A DNA stretch of 64,000 bases from Allobosea robiniae (GTDB taxonomy: Bacteria; Pseudomonadota; Alphaproteobacteria; Rhizobiales; Beijerinckiaceae): assembly GCF_900102525.1 (NCBI RefSeq), contig NZ_FNBZ01000002.1, forward strand, positions 558,001-622,000, given 5' to 3'. The translations under genes were made by a program, and so were the position numbers. The notes under the pieces were generated by a model that was given only the letters and a program-made list of their open reading frames with translations, had not been told where the DNA came from and ran no database searches. Below are positions 1 through 10,215 of this stretch, one piece after another (position 1 is the stretch's first letter; each line of letters opens with the position of its first letter).

Positions 1-1133
1 TTGGTCATCAGAACGGCGCCCTCCAGCTCCGGCAGGATCGGGGTGACGACGACGCAGGTATCGACGACGAAGATCACGCCCGCCGCTTCCAGCGTTGCGC
101 GCCGGCCCTGCTCTTCGAGCGGGCCGACGACGTGTCGGCCGGTATTGGCATAGAGCGGCACTGTCAGCTGGCGCCCGGCCATGAGGCGTTCGAGCGCATC
201 GATCTCGACCAGCGAGAGATGCGGCGAGCCGATCGCGACGGCATCGATGCGCTCCGTCGGCCCGGCTGTCGAGAGGCGGGCGAGGGCGGTCGCGATGTCG
301 GCAGGCGTCAGAGCGCTCGTCTCGCGCGGAGCGATGCCGCCCAACGCGGTCGCGGCATCCGGAGCCTCGGGCGTGACACCCGCGACATGGAACAATCCGA
401 CGCCGCCCGCCGAGGCGGCGGCGGCACCGAGCGCCTTGAGGCGGTCCTCTGTCGTGCAGCCCTGCAGGCCGTCGATCACGGCGACGTCGCTGCCGGCGCG
501 GCGGCCGAGGATCGTGCCGAGCACGGGATAGAACACGTCCGACGAACGTAATTCGCGGGAAAGGCCGCCGACATCGATCAGCAGAGTCGCGACCCGGTTC
601 TCCGGGCGATGCAGGCCGTAATCCGGGGCACGGCCGCTGATCGCGCAGGCGATGTCGAGGAAGTCGCCATAGCGGTTGGTTCGAGCGCCGAGCACCGAAT
701 TGCAGAACACCACGGCATTGGATTCGCCCCAGGCGACGTCGCTGCCCTGCGCCGGGCGGTGGCCGGCCTGGTAGGGCGCGCAGGTCCAGCTCGGCTCGCA
801 GCCCATCGCCTCATAGGCCCGCATCATCCGCCGGGCCATGTCCCGCTCATGCGGCGGCAGACGGATTGCGGCGCAGCCGGCCGGGGCGAGCGAGCCGACA
901 TTGAGGCTGGCGCGCACGCCGACGCGAGCGCCGCCTGAGACCAGCTTCTCCGCGAAAAGCGTGCCGGAATCGCCATGGTAGAGCGCCCCGTCGATATGGG
1001 CGGAGGCGATCGGGATCAGGCGCGGCGCGCCCATCAGGCGGGCGGCTTCGGCCACGATCCGCATCGCCATGGCCGCCCCTGCACCGGCAGAGCCGCTGGC
1101 GATCATGCGTTCGTCGGTGGTGAGTTCCAGCAT
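1..1133 (-). CDS. Aconitase X (AcnX) catalytic domain protein, partial (C-terminus outside window)
   Basis: The minus-strand frame stays open from an ATG to the window edge, about 377 residues. The translation carries the AcnX signature: an early SAHIDGALYHG segment, then GVRASLNVGS, then WGESNAVVFCNSVLGAR followed by TNRYGDFLDIACA. AcnX-family enzymes are hydro-lyases. Known members are cis-3-hydroxy-L-proline dehydratase and phosphomevalonate dehydratase, and they bind a metal or Fe-S centre through conserved cysteines such as those seen here. A GGGAGA ribosome site lies about 5 bases before the ATG. It is divergent from coxG with a 147-base gap. The small DUF126 subunit, or a fused C-terminal swivel domain, would lie beyond the left edge. 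The exact substrate cannot be told. Confidence 0.88.
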   Translation of the reverse strand, partial: MLELTTDERMIASGSAGAGAAMAMRIVAEAARLMGAPRLIPIASAHIDGALYHGDSGTLFAEKLVSGGARVGVRASLNVGSLAPAGCAAIRLPPHERDMARRMMRAYEAMGCEPSWTCAPYQAGHRPAQGSDVAWGESNAVVFCNSVLGARTNRYGDFLDIACAISGRAPDYGLHRPENRVATLLIDVGGLSRELRSSDVFYPVLGTILGRRAGSDVAVIDGLQGCTTEDRLKALGAAAASAGGVGLFHVAGVTPEAPDAATALGGIAPRETSALTPADIATALARLSTAGPTERIDAVAIGSPHLSLVEIDALERLMAGRQLTVPLYANTGRHVVGPLEEQGRRATLEAAGVIFVVDTCVVVTPILPELEGAVLMT

Positions 1134-1280
1134 CGGTTCTCCCGCGGCCTGCCGCTTTCCAGGCCGGGCGCCTCTTGTGCAGGCGGGGGCTTTGCGACCA
1201 TGGATAGGGAACTGGATAACCTTCGAACCGCGCCGGCCGCAATCGTCCGCGCTGCGGTCGTGCTGCTCGGGAGATGTGCC

Positions 1281-1733
1281 ATGGCGATGACGATGAACGG
1301 CGAGGCGACGCTGCCGGCCGCCAAGGACGTGGTCTGGGCCAAGCTGAACGATCCCGAGGTGCTCAAGGCCTGCATTCCCGGCTGCGAGCAATTGACCATG
1401 GACGACGCCACCCATCTCTCGGCCATCGTGAAGGTGAAGCTCGGGCCGGTGAAGGCGACCTTCAAGGGCAAGGTCGAGCTCAGCGAGCTCGATCCGCCGA
1501 ACGGCTATCGCATCTCCGGAGAAGGCGAGGGCGGCATTGCCGGCTTCGCCAAGGGCGGGGCGCGGGTCCATCTGAGCGATGCGGAAGGCGGCCAGACCCT
1601 GCTGCGCTACGAGGTCGAGGCCCAGGTCGGCGGCAAGCTGATGCAGCTCGGCTCCCGCCTGATCGATTCGGTCTCGAAGAAGCTCGCCGACGAGTTCTTC
1701 GCCAATTTCGCCAAGGCGGTCAGCGAGGGCTGA
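1281..1733 (+). CDS. coxG: CO dehydrogenase accessory protein CoxG (SRPBCC family)
   Basis: A 150-residue protein that fits CoxG/SRPBCC. It has an N-terminal MNGEATLPAAKDVVWAKLND strand-helix, then DPEVLKACIPGCEQL and the family-typical FKGKVEL and GEGEGGIAGFAKGGARV strands. CoxG proteins help recruit or assemble aerobic CO-dehydrogenase-type enzymes at the membrane. The ATG was chosen because GGGAG sits 7 bases upstream and the upstream in-frame sequence is not family-like. An alternative ATG lies two codons downstream. It is separated from coxSLM by an oppositely oriented chemoreceptor gene and ends 6 bases from that gene's stop. Confidence 0.88.
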   Translation: MAMTMNGEATLPAAKDVVWAKLNDPEVLKACIPGCEQLTMDDATHLSAIVKVKLGPVKATFKGKVELSELDPPNGYRISGEGEGGIAGFAKGGARVHLSDAEGGQTLLRYEVEAQVGGKLMQLGSRLIDSVSKKLADEFFANFAKAVSEG

Positions 1734-1739
1734 GCGCCC

Positions 1740-3083
1740 TCAGGACGCTTCGCGCAACGTGGCGAGTGCCTGGGTGACGGCGGCCTCGGCCGCCCCGACC
1801 TGAAGCGCGATATTGGCCGCGGCAGCGTTGGCCTGCTCCAACGCCTTCTGCGTCATGTCGAGGCTGCCATTGACGGCATTGGCGCTTTCGATCGCCTCGT
1901 CCGAGCTGTCGGCAACCAGCGCGGCGTCATGCGCGATCGTGGCGGTGACCTTGCTCTGCTGGGTGACGGCTTCCGAGATCGCCTCGGAATCGAGACGGAT
2001 GGCATCGACCGTGGCGGCGATGGCGGCAGCGTGCGTCCCGCAGGCCTCGGCGCTCGCCGCGAGTTCGGCGATCTGGCCGGCGATGTCCTGCGTCGCGCTC
2101 GCGGTCTGGGTCGCCAGCGACTTCACCTCGGCGGCGACGACGGCGAAGCCGCGACCGGCCTCGCCGGCGCGGGCGGCCTCGATCGTGGCGTTGAGCGCCA
2201 GCAGATTGGTCTGCGCGGCGATGTCGGCGATCATCCCGACGACCTTGCCGATATTGCCGGTGGCCTCCCGCAGCCGAACGACGGCCTCGTTCATCTGGCC
2301 GGCGTCGAGCACGGCCTGATGGGTGATCGACAGGCTTTGCCGGGCGCGCTGGCCGATATCGGCGATATTGGCCGACATCTCCTCGGTCGCGGCGGCCGTC
2401 TGCAGTGATTTCTCGCGCACGACCACCGAGGCGCTGGCCACTTTTCCGACGGTGTCCTTGATGAAGCTCGTGGTCTGCCCGGTCTGGTCGGCGGTCGCCA
2501 CGAATTGCTCGACGGCGTCGCTGATGGTGTCGTCGAGATGGCCGATCCGGGTCCTGAGCTTGACCGCCGCCTCATCGAGGGTGGAGGTGCGCCGGCGGGC
2601 ATCACCTTCCTCGATCTGCTGGTTGATCGTGATCGCCGTATTGATATCCATCACCAAGAGGTTCTCGATGATCTCCATGTCGCTTGCGAAACGGCTGGGC
2701 GACAGCAGTGTGGTCAGGCGCGGCTTCGTCGCGATCGTCCGAAAAAGAGCGCCAGCAATCGATACGCGCGATCGGGTGCCGACCTTGATCGCGCGCTCCA
2801 GCGTGCACACGCGCTCCATCGACTTGTAGTAGCGGTCGTCGAAATCACCTTCAAAGATCAGTCGGAAGTGCTGCTCGGTGACTTCGTAGACGCTCTCGGT
2901 CAACGGGCTGATGTTGTCTTTCAGATCGGGATGGATCTGGCGGCCGTAAGCGAAGGCATTGGCGACGATCTGTTCGATGACGAGATCGACATGCTTGCGA
3001 TAGCCGCGCAAGGCGGCGCGCTTCTGCTCACCGTAGCCCGTCGAGCGCAGGCGTCGCTCGACCTGTTCGGAAATCGACGTCAA
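1740..3083 (-). CDS. Soluble methyl-accepting chemotaxis protein with globin-like sensor domain
   Basis: About 447 residues with no transmembrane segment. Residues 1-180 resemble the sensor-globin (protoglobin) domain of globin-coupled sensors, including [15 protein letters not shown]. The rest is an MCP signalling domain with the conserved hairpin tip [20 protein letters not shown]. The region that should hold the haem-binding proximal histidine (after [12 protein letters not shown]) contains no histidine, so a haem-free sensor is likely. I chose a TTG start at residues LTSISEQ because GGGAG precedes it by 6 bases. The longer in-frame reading (to 3302) adds arginine-rich sequence with no domain. 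It has no CheR-binding C-terminal pentapeptide. Its place between coxG and coxSLM hints at taxis linked to redox metabolism, which is inference. Confidence 0.85.
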   Translation of the reverse strand: MTSISEQVERRLRSTGYGEQKRAALRGYRKHVDLVIEQIVANAFAYGRQIHPDLKDNISPLTESVYEVTEQHFRLIFEGDFDDRYYKSMERVCTLERAIKVGTRSRVSIAGALFRTIATKPRLTTLLSPSRFASDMEIIENLLVMDINTAITINQQIEEGDARRRTSTLDEAAVKLRTRIGHLDDTISDAVEQFVATADQTGQTTSFIKDTVGKVASASVVVREKSLQTAAATEEMSANIADIGQRARQSLSITHQAVLDAGQMNEAVVRLREATGNIGKVVGMIADIAAQTNLLALNATIEAARAGEAGRGFAVVAAEVKSLATQTASATQDIAGQIAELAASAEACGTHAAAIAATVDAIRLDSEAISEAVTQQSKVTATIAHDAALVADSSDEAIESANAVNGSLDMTQKALEQANAAAANIALQVGAAEAAVTQALATLREAS

Positions 3084-3422
3084 GAACGGCTCCCGTGCAG
3101 CCGGCAAACAGCGCTCCGCCGCCACGTCACCGTGAACGGGCTCGGTTAAAATTTCGGCAATGCGAGGCCGGCCGCGCGGTTTTGCAAATTTTTGGCCACG
3201 TTCCAGCCAAACGCGACGAAACGCCCGCAAAACGGTGCAAATTAGCCTGGCTTGTCTTGGTGCCTCCGGCTTGACCCCGGAAAAACGCGGGTCCACATTC
3301 ATTTTTGAGCTGTTCCAAGGAAGGCCTGCCTGATGAGGCCGGTTGCTCCTTAGGCTTCAGCACGGTCCAGTCCCGGGGAGGGGATGGACCGGCGTCGGAG
3401 ACGGGTCACAGGAGATATGCTC
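3084..3422. other. Intergenic region between the globin-type MCP and coxS
   Basis: No convincing gene is seen. The stretch holds the divergent promoters of the chemoreceptor and of coxS. Around 3180-3260 it is less GC-rich than its surroundings and carries short A/T runs, as expected of a promoter. A long in-frame extension of the chemoreceptor runs through it but looks non-coding. The coxS ribosome site (CAGGAG) lies at its right end. Confidence 0.5.
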
Positions 3423-3923
<501 letters not shown>

Positions 3924-4019
3924 GGCCGCTGCCCGCGCCGCTCGGTGCGGGCTCTTCATCCTTCATGCGTTCCATGCAGTGAGGCGCCCGCGAGAGGCGC
4001 CGTGCGAGGAGGGAACACC

Positions 4020-6383
4020 ATGTCCGCCACCGGAATCGGCGCCGCAGTCCGCCGCAAGGAAGATCACCGTTTCATCACCGGCCAGGGCCGCTACACCGAC
4101 GACGTCAACCGGCCGGGCCAGGCCCACGCCTATTTCCTGCGCTCGCCGCATGCGCACGCCAAGATCAAGTCGATCGACACCAAGGCCGCCGCCGGCATGC
4201 CCGGCGTGCTCGGCATCTTCACCGGGGACGACCTCGCCACCGACAAGATCGGCGGTTTGATCTGCGGCTGGATGATCCACAACAAGGACGGTTCGCCGAT
4301 GCGCGCCGGCCCGCATCCGGCGCTGGCCCAGGGCAAGGTGCGCTATGTCGGCGACCATGTCGCCGTCGTGGTAGCCGAGACGCTGGCGCAGGCGCGCGAC
4401 GCGGCCGAGGCGATCGCGGTCGATTATCAGGAGCTGCCGGCGGTGGTCGACACCGCCAAGGCGATCGGCGCCAAGACCGTGGTCCATGACGAGGCGCCCG
4501 ACAACAGCGTGTTCAACTGGCATCTTGGCGACAAGGACGCGACCGAGAAGGCCTTCAAGGCCGCCAGGCACGTCACGAAGATCGATCTCGTCAACAACCG
4601 GCTCGTGCCGAACGCGATGGAGCCGCGCGCGGCTGTCGGCGACTACGATGCCGGCGACGGCATCTTCACGCTCTACACCACCAGCCAGAACCCGCATGTC
4701 GCGCGGCTCGTGCTCTCCGCCTTCATCGGCATCGCGCCGGAGAACAAGCTCAGGGTGATTGCGCCGGATGTCGGCGGCGGCTTCGGCTCGAAGATCTTCA
4801 TCTATGCCGAGGAGACGGTCTGCGTCTGGGCGGCGAAGAAGGTCGGACGGCCGGTGAAATGGACGGCGGACCGGACGGAGGCCTTCCTCTCCGACGCGCA
4901 TGGCCGCGACCACGTCACCCATGCGGAGCTGGCGACCGATGCGGAGGGCAAGATCCTCGGCATGAAGGTCAAGACCACGGCCAATCTCGGCGCCTACCTC
5001 TCGACCTTCTCCTCCTCGGTGCCGACCTATCTCTACGCGCCGCTCTTGTCGGGCCAGTACGACATCCCGGCGATCTATTGCGAGGTCGATGCGGTCTATA
5101 CCAACACTGCCCCCGTCGATGCCTATCGCGGCGCCGGGCGGCCGGAAGCGACCTTCGTGGTCGAGCGGCTGATCGAGGTCACGGCCCGCCAACTCGGCAA
5201 GGACCCGGCCAAGTTCCGGATGCAGAACTACATCAAGAAGTTCCCGCACCAGACGCCGGTCATCATGATGTACGACACCGGTAATTACAGCGCCTCGCTG
5301 AAGAAGGCGCTGGAAATGATCGACTACAAGGGGCTGGGCAAGCGCAAGCGCGATTCCGCTCGTGCCGGCAAGCTGCGCGGCATCGGCTTCTCCTCCTATA
5401 TCGAGGCCTGTGGCATCGCGCCCTCGGCGGCGGTCGGCTCGCTCGGCGCCGGCGTAGGGTTGTGGGAATCGGCCGAGGTCCGGGTCAATCCGGTCGGCAC
5501 GGTCGAGGTGCTGACCGGCTCGCACAGCCATGGCCAGGGCCATGAGACGACCTTCGCGCAGCTCGTCAGCGACCGGCTCGGCATCCCCATCGACAATGTC
5601 TCGATCATCCATGGCGATACCGACAAGGTGCAGATGGGCATGGGCACCTATGGCTCGCGCTCCGGCGCGGTCGGCATGTCCGCGATCTTCAAGGCGCTCG
5701 ACAAGGTGATCGCCAAGGGCAAGAAGGTCGCCGCCCATGTGCTGGAGGCCGACGAGGCCGATATCGATTTCGCGGACGGGCATTTCGCGGTGAAGGGCAC
5801 AGACCGCAAGCTCGATTTCGGCTCCTGCGCGCTGCAGGCCTATGTCGCGCACAAGTTCAATGGGCAGGAGCTGGAGCCGGGATTGAAGGAAGGGGCGTTC
5901 TACGACCCGACCAACTTCACCTTCCCGGCCGGCGTCCATATCTGCGAGGTCGAGATCGATCCCGAGACCGGCGTGACCAGGATCGAGCGCTGGGCCGCCG
6001 TCGACGATTTCGGGAACGTCATCAACCCGATGATCGTCGAGGGGCAGGTCCATGGCGGTATCGCCCAGGGCGTCGGCCAGGCGCTGCTGGAAGGCGCGCG
6101 CTACAATGCCGACGGCCAGCTCGTGACCGCGAGCTTCATGGACTACACCATGCCGCGCGCCGACGATCTGCCATCCTTCGATGTTGGCATGACCGTGACG
6201 CCGTGTCCGTCGAATCCGCTGGGGATCAAGGGCTGCGGCGAGGCCGGGGCCATCGCTTCGCCGCCCGCCGTGATCAACGCCATCACCGACGCGCTCGGCC
6301 ATGAGGACATCGCGATGCCGGCCACGCCGCAGGCGGTGTGGCGCGCGGCGCAGAAGTCGATCAGCCGCCAGGCGGCCGAGTGA
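4020..6383 (+). CDS. coxL: CO-dehydrogenase-type large subunit, molybdenum-binding (form II/BMS)
   Basis: A 787-residue xanthine-oxidase-family molybdenum subunit. The molybdopterin-contacting VGGGFGSK loop is present, along with the active-site loop AYRGAGR at about 368-374 and the catalytic glutamate in GCGEAGA at about Glu741. Proven form I CO dehydrogenases carry AYRCSFR with the copper-ligating cysteine. AYRGAGR marks form II, whose physiological substrate is disputed (CO or another small molecule or aldehyde). GAGGAGGG before the ATG is a strong ribosome site. It lies in the coxS-coxL-coxM order typical of form II and is followed 17 bases later by coxM. The enzyme is expected to be cytoplasmic or membrane-associated and to hold the cytosine-dinucleotide form of the cofactor. 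Confidence 0.93.
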   Translation: MSATGIGAAVRRKEDHRFITGQGRYTDDVNRPGQAHAYFLRSPHAHAKIKSIDTKAAAGMPGVLGIFTGDDLATDKIGGLICGWMIHNKDGSPMRAGPHPALAQGKVRYVGDHVAVVVAETLAQARDAAEAIAVDYQELPAVVDTAKAIGAKTVVHDEAPDNSVFNWHLGDKDATEKAFKAARHVTKIDLVNNRLVPNAMEPRAAVGDYDAGDGIFTLYTTSQNPHVARLVLSAFIGIAPENKLRVIAPDVGGGFGSKIFIYAEETVCVWAAKKVGRPVKWTADRTEAFLSDAHGRDHVTHAELATDAEGKILGMKVKTTANLGAYLSTFSSSVPTYLYAPLLSGQYDIPAIYCEVDAVYTNTAPVDAYRGAGRPEATFVVERLIEVTARQLGKDPAKFRMQNYIKKFPHQTPVIMMYDTGNYSASLKKALEMIDYKGLGKRKRDSARAGKLRGIGFSSYIEACGIAPSAAVGSLGAGVGLWESAEVRVNPVGTVEVLTGSHSHGQGHETTFAQLVSDRLGIPIDNVSIIHGDTDKVQMGMGTYGSRSGAVGMSAIFKALDKVIAKGKKVAAHVLEADEADIDFADGHFAVKGTDRKLDFGSCALQAYVAHKFNGQELEPGLKEGAFYDPTNFTFPAGVHICEVEIDPETGVTRIERWAAVDDFGNVINPMIVEGQVHGGIAQGVGQALLEGARYNADGQLVTASFMDYTMPRADDLPSFDVGMTVTPCPSNPLGIKGCGEAGAIASPPAVINAITDALGHEDIAMPATPQAVWRAAQKSISRQAAE

Positions 6384-6400
6384 GCTGAAAGGACAAGTCG

Positions 6401-7204
6401 ATGTACGCTTTCACCTATCACAAGCCCACCAGTGCCCGGCAGGCGGCGACGCTGCTCGCCAAGAAGGAGGACGCCAAGCTCCTCGCCGGCGGCCACACCC
6501 TGTTGCCGACGATGAAGCAGCGGCTGGCCTCGCCGACCGCGCTCGTCGATCTCGGCGCCTGTCCAGATCTCAAGGGCATCAATCGCAAGGGCCGCAACAT
6601 TGTCATCGGCGCGATGACGACCCATGCCGAAGTGGCTTCCTCGGCCGAGGTTCAGGAGGCGCTGCCCGCGCTCGCCTTCCTCGCCGGCAGCATCGGCGAC
6701 CCGCATGTGCGCCATCGCGGCACGATCGGCGGCTCGGTCGCCAATAACGATCCGGCGGCGGATTATCCGGCGGCCCTGCTGGCGCTTGGCGCCACCGTCG
6801 TCACCAACAAGCGCAAGCTGACGGCCGAGGAGTTCTTCACCGGACTCTACGAGACGGCGCTGGACGAGGGCGAGATCATCACCAAGGTCTCGTTCCCGCT
6901 GGTCTCGAAGGCGGGCTATGCCAAGTTCCGCAACCCGGCCTCGCGCTATGCCATGGTCGGCGTCTTCGTCGCCAAGCGCGGCAGCGATATTCGCGTCACG
7001 GTGACCGGTGCGGGCGAGGGCGGTGTCTTCCGCTGGCCGGAAGCGGAGGCTGCGCTGAAGGCGCGCTTCGCGCCGAAATCGCTGGACGGGCTGAAGCATA
7101 CCGCCAAGGGCATCAACGGCGACATCCATGCCGATGCCGAGTACCGCGCCCATCTGATCGGCGTGATGGCCAAGCAGGCCGTGGCGCAGGCGACGGGGAA
7201 GTAG
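6401..7204 (+). CDS. coxM: CO-dehydrogenase-type medium subunit, FAD-binding
   Basis: A 267-residue FAD-binding subunit. The two flavin motifs of the family are visible: AGGHT at 29-33 and GTIGGS at 107-112, the latter followed by VANNDPAADYPAAL. It receives electrons from the two Fe-S clusters of CoxS and hands them to the acceptor, a quinone chain in aerobic CO oxidisers. An AAAGGA ribosome site lies before the ATG. It starts 17 bases after coxL, so co-translation is likely. Downstream of the stop is a palindromic repeat and then coxD. Confidence 0.94.
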   Translation: MYAFTYHKPTSARQAATLLAKKEDAKLLAGGHTLLPTMKQRLASPTALVDLGACPDLKGINRKGRNIVIGAMTTHAEVASSAEVQEALPALAFLAGSIGDPHVRHRGTIGGSVANNDPAADYPAALLALGATVVTNKRKLTAEEFFTGLYETALDEGEIITKVSFPLVSKAGYAKFRNPASRYAMVGVFVAKRGSDIRVTVTGAGEGGVFRWPEAEAALKARFAPKSLDGLKHTAKGINGDIHADAEYRAHLIGVMAKQAVAQATGK

Positions 7205-7230
7205 GCGAGGGGCTGCCAACTTGCGCACGT

Positions 7231-7316
7231 CGTGGCCGGGCTTGACCCGGCCATCTCGTTCGGGACCTTACTTGCTTTCGATCAAGAGATGCCCGGGACA
7301 TGCCCGGGCATGATGC
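7231..7316. repeat. Bipartite palindromic repeat, copy 1
   Basis: The first palindrome, GGCCGGG-cttga-CCCGGCC, occupies 7234-7252 and is followed by ATCTCG. A 34-base spacer ends in GAGAT, followed by a second palindrome (ATGCCCGGG / CCCGGGCAT arms at 7289-7297 and 7303-7311). The same architecture recurs near 46720 and 59941. It sits between coxM and coxD inside the cox operon and reaches almost to the coxD start, so it could fold in the mRNA there. Confidence 0.7.
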
Positions 7317-7324
7317 GAGTTGCC

Positions 7325-8239
7325 ATGTCTTCTCCTCTGCCTTCTTCCATCGACGCCACGCTCGCGCTGCTTCAGGGGCAGGGCTATGTCGCCGACCGGG
7401 CGCTCGCGACGGTGCTGTTTCTGGCGCTTCGGATGAAGCGACCGCTGCTGTTGGAGGGCGAGGCCGGAACCGGCAAGACCGAGATCGCCAAGGTTCTGGC
7501 CGCAGGGCTCGGCCGGCGCCTGATCCGGTTGCAATGCTATGAGGGACTCGACCTGGCGTCGGCCGTCTACGAATGGAACTATGCCGGGCAGATGATGGCG
7601 ATCCGGTTGGCGGAGGCCGGCGGCGCGGCCGGTGATCGCGAGCGGCTGGAAGGCGACATCTTCTCCGAGAAATACTTGGTCAAACGGCCGCTGCTACAGG
7701 CGCTGGAGCCGCAGGAGGGCGGGGCGCCGATCCTGCTGATCGACGAGCTCGACCGCACGGATGAGGCCTTCGAGGCCTTCCTGCTCGAGGTCTTGGCCGA
7801 TGCGCAGGTGACGATCCCCGAACTCGGCACGATCCGCGCCGCCGAACCGCCGATCGTGATCCTGACCTCGAACCGCACCCGCGAGATCCACGATGCGCTG
7901 AAGCGGCGCTGCCTCTATCACTGGGTCGGCTACCCCGATGCCGTGCGCGAGCTGGCGATCCTCAAGGCGAAGGTGCCGGATGCTCCGGCCAAGCTCTCGA
8001 AGCAGCTCGTCGCCTTCGTGCAGGCGATCCGCAAGGAGGAATTGTTCAAGGCGCCGGGCGTCGCCGAGACGCTGGACTGGGCGACGGCGCTGGTCGAGCT
8101 CGATGCCGTCGCGCTCGATCCGGCCATCGTTTCGGATACGCTGGGCGCATTGCTGAAGTATCAGGACGATATCCAGGCGATGCAGGGCTCGCAGGTGAAG
8201 GAGCTCCTGGATCGGGCCAAGGCGGAGGCGGGGCGCTAG
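7325..8239 (+). CDS. coxD: CoxD-type MoxR-family AAA+ ATPase
   Basis: About 304 residues, close to characterised CoxD. The Walker A motif GEAGTGKT lies at about 45-52 and Walker B is LLIDELDR. The tail segment SNRTREIHDALKRRCLYHW is typical of the MoxR/CoxD group. CoxD works with the VWA protein CoxE as a chaperone in maturing the CO-dehydrogenase active site. The reading frame extends upstream to 7232 through the palindromic repeat. The start MSSPLPSSID was chosen because family similarity begins there, and no strong ribosome site decides the matter. CoxE follows one small gene later. Confidence 0.9.
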   Translation: MSSPLPSSIDATLALLQGQGYVADRALATVLFLALRMKRPLLLEGEAGTGKTEIAKVLAAGLGRRLIRLQCYEGLDLASAVYEWNYAGQMMAIRLAEAGGAAGDRERLEGDIFSEKYLVKRPLLQALEPQEGGAPILLIDELDRTDEAFEAFLLEVLADAQVTIPELGTIRAAEPPIVILTSNRTREIHDALKRRCLYHWVGYPDAVRELAILKAKVPDAPAKLSKQLVAFVQAIRKEELFKAPGVAETLDWATALVELDAVALDPAIVSDTLGALLKYQDDIQAMQGSQVKELLDRAKAEAGR

Positions 8240-8272
8240 GTTTCCCGCGCCGCGAAGCGAGAGGGTGCTGCC

Positions 8273-8653
8273 ATGAACGCCGATATCAAGGCCGTCGAGG
8301 CGACGGTCCGGACCTATCTCGACGGGCTCTATGAGGGCGATGCCGAGAAGCTCGCCCATGTCTTCCATCCGACCAGCGCTCTGACCACGGCGCGCGACGA
8401 CGGCGCGATCCAGATCGTCCAGCGCGACGCCTGGCTCGACGCCGTGCGCAACCGGCCGGCACCGCAGGCGGCGGGCATGCAGCGCGACGATCATATCCTG
8501 ACCATCGACCTCGTTGGGCCGACGCTGGCGCTGGTCAAGGTGAAGTGCCAGATGCCGCCGCGCTATTTCACCGACTTGCTCTCGCTGCTGAAGATCGAGA
8601 GCCGTTGGCAGATCGTCCAGAAAGTGTTCATGACGGAGACGCAGGGGACGTGA
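8273..8653 (+). CDS. NTF2-like (SnoaL/lumazine-binding-like) small protein in cox cluster
   Basis: A 126-residue protein with the sequence profile of the NTF2-like cone fold. An N-terminal helix (VEATVRTYLDGLYEGDAEKLAHVFHP) is followed by alternating strands, including LTIDLVGPTLALVKVKC and the C-terminal SRWQIVQKVF. Proteins of this group bind small ligands or act as minor enzymes or dimerisation modules, so no reaction can be assigned. A GAGAGGG ribosome site precedes the ATG. Its TGA overlaps the GTG start of coxE by 3 bases, so the two are probably translationally coupled. This gene is not part of the classical Oligotropha cox set. Confidence 0.85.
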   Translation: MNADIKAVEATVRTYLDGLYEGDAEKLAHVFHPTSALTTARDDGAIQIVQRDAWLDAVRNRPAPQAAGMQRDDHILTIDLVGPTLALVKVKCQMPPRYFTDLLSLLKIESRWQIVQKVFMTETQGT

Positions 8654-9849
8654 GCGGCAAGCTTGCCGAGAACGTCGCCTATTTCGCCCGTGCCTTGCGC
8701 GCGGCAGGGCTGCCGGTCGGGCCGGGCGCGGTGGTCGAGGCGATCGCGGCGCTGGAAGGCGGTGCGCTTGGCGGACGTGACGACGTCTACTGGGCGCTGC
8801 ACGCGATCTTCGTGAAGAAGCACGAGGACTCACCGGTCTACGATCAGGCCTTCCGGCTGTTCTGGCGGCGCCGCAACCTGATCGAGAAGATCATGGCGCA
8901 GATGTCGCCGGTTTCGCCCCGCGCCGACAGCCAGCCGGAGAAGGCGGAGGCGGGGGCGCTCCGCGTGGCGGAGGCCTTCGCGCCACCGCCACGCGAGGAC
9001 GAGCCACCCAAGGAACTGACCGAACTGACGGCGCGGCTCACCGTCTCCGATCGCGAGATGCTGAAATCGCGCGATTTCGCCCAGATGAGCGCCGCCGAGA
9101 TCGCGCGCGCGAAGCAGCTCATCGCGGAGCTCAGGCTGCCCGATGACAGCATCGTGACGCGGCGCTTCCGGCCGGCGCATCGCGGAGCGCGCATCGACCC
9201 GCGCCGGACGTTTCGCCAGTCGCTACGCGGTGGCGGAGCGTCGATCGATCTCGCCTTCCGCGAACGGCGCGAGGTGCACCCGCCGATCGTGGCACTGGTC
9301 GATATCTCCGGCTCGATGGCCGAGTATTCGCGCATCTTCCTGCATTTCCTGCATGCTCTGACGGAGAAGCGCCGCCGCGTGCATTCCTTCGTCTTCGGCA
9401 CGCGATTGACCAATGTCACGCGGATGCTCAGGGCGCGCGACCCTGACGACGCGCTGGCGCTCGCCGGTAAGGCCGCCCCGGATTGGGAAGGCGGCACGCG
9501 CATCGCGACCGCCCTGCATGAGTTCAACCGCATCTGGTCGCGGCGGGTGCTGGCGGGCGGGGCGATCGTGCTGCTCTTCACCGACGGGCTGGAGCGGCAT
9601 CTCGATGACAGCCTGGGTTTCGAGATGGACCGGTTGCACCGCTCCTGCCGGCAGCTCGTCTGGCTCAACCCGCTCCTGCGCTATGACGCCTTCGCGGCAC
9701 GGGCAAGCGGCATCCGGGCTATGCTGCCCCATGTCGACTCGTTCCGGCCAATCCACAATCTCGCGGCGATGGCCGATCTCTGCGCCGCGCTTTCGCTGGA
9801 TGCAGGGCGGGAGAGCGATCCACGCCTGTGGTTGAAGAAAGCCGGTTGA
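8650..9849 (+). CDS. coxE: CoxE-like VWA-domain protein
   Basis: About 399 residues from a GTG start overlapping the preceding stop. The C-terminal half is a von Willebrand A domain with the MIDAS motif DISGS at about 218-222 and downstream TDGLERH. CoxE acts with the ATPase CoxD in maturing the metal centre of CO dehydrogenase. The upstream in-frame extension (to 8545) lies inside the NTF2-like gene and is rejected. The N-terminal half has a charged, proline-rich stretch (EAFAPPPREDEPPKE). The length is typical of the family. Confidence 0.9.
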   Translation: MSGKLAENVAYFARALRAAGLPVGPGAVVEAIAALEGGALGGRDDVYWALHAIFVKKHEDSPVYDQAFRLFWRRRNLIEKIMAQMSPVSPRADSQPEKAEAGALRVAEAFAPPPREDEPPKELTELTARLTVSDREMLKSRDFAQMSAAEIARAKQLIAELRLPDDSIVTRRFRPAHRGARIDPRRTFRQSLRGGGASIDLAFRERREVHPPIVALVDISGSMAEYSRIFLHFLHALTEKRRRVHSFVFGTRLTNVTRMLRARDPDDALALAGKAAPDWEGGTRIATALHEFNRIWSRRVLAGGAIVLLFTDGLERHLDDSLGFEMDRLHRSCRQLVWLNPLLRYDAFAARASGIRAMLPHVDSFRPIHNLAAMADLCAALSLDAGRESDPRLWLKKAG

Positions 9850-9890
9850 GGCATGATCTCAAGGGCCAGATTCAGGCGTAAGGTGACATC

Positions 9891-10214
<324 letters not shown>

Positions 10215-10215
10215 G

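Noticed and set aside
3963-6302. A 779-residue open frame on the minus strand
   Set aside because: It is a mirror of coxL and carries no domain.
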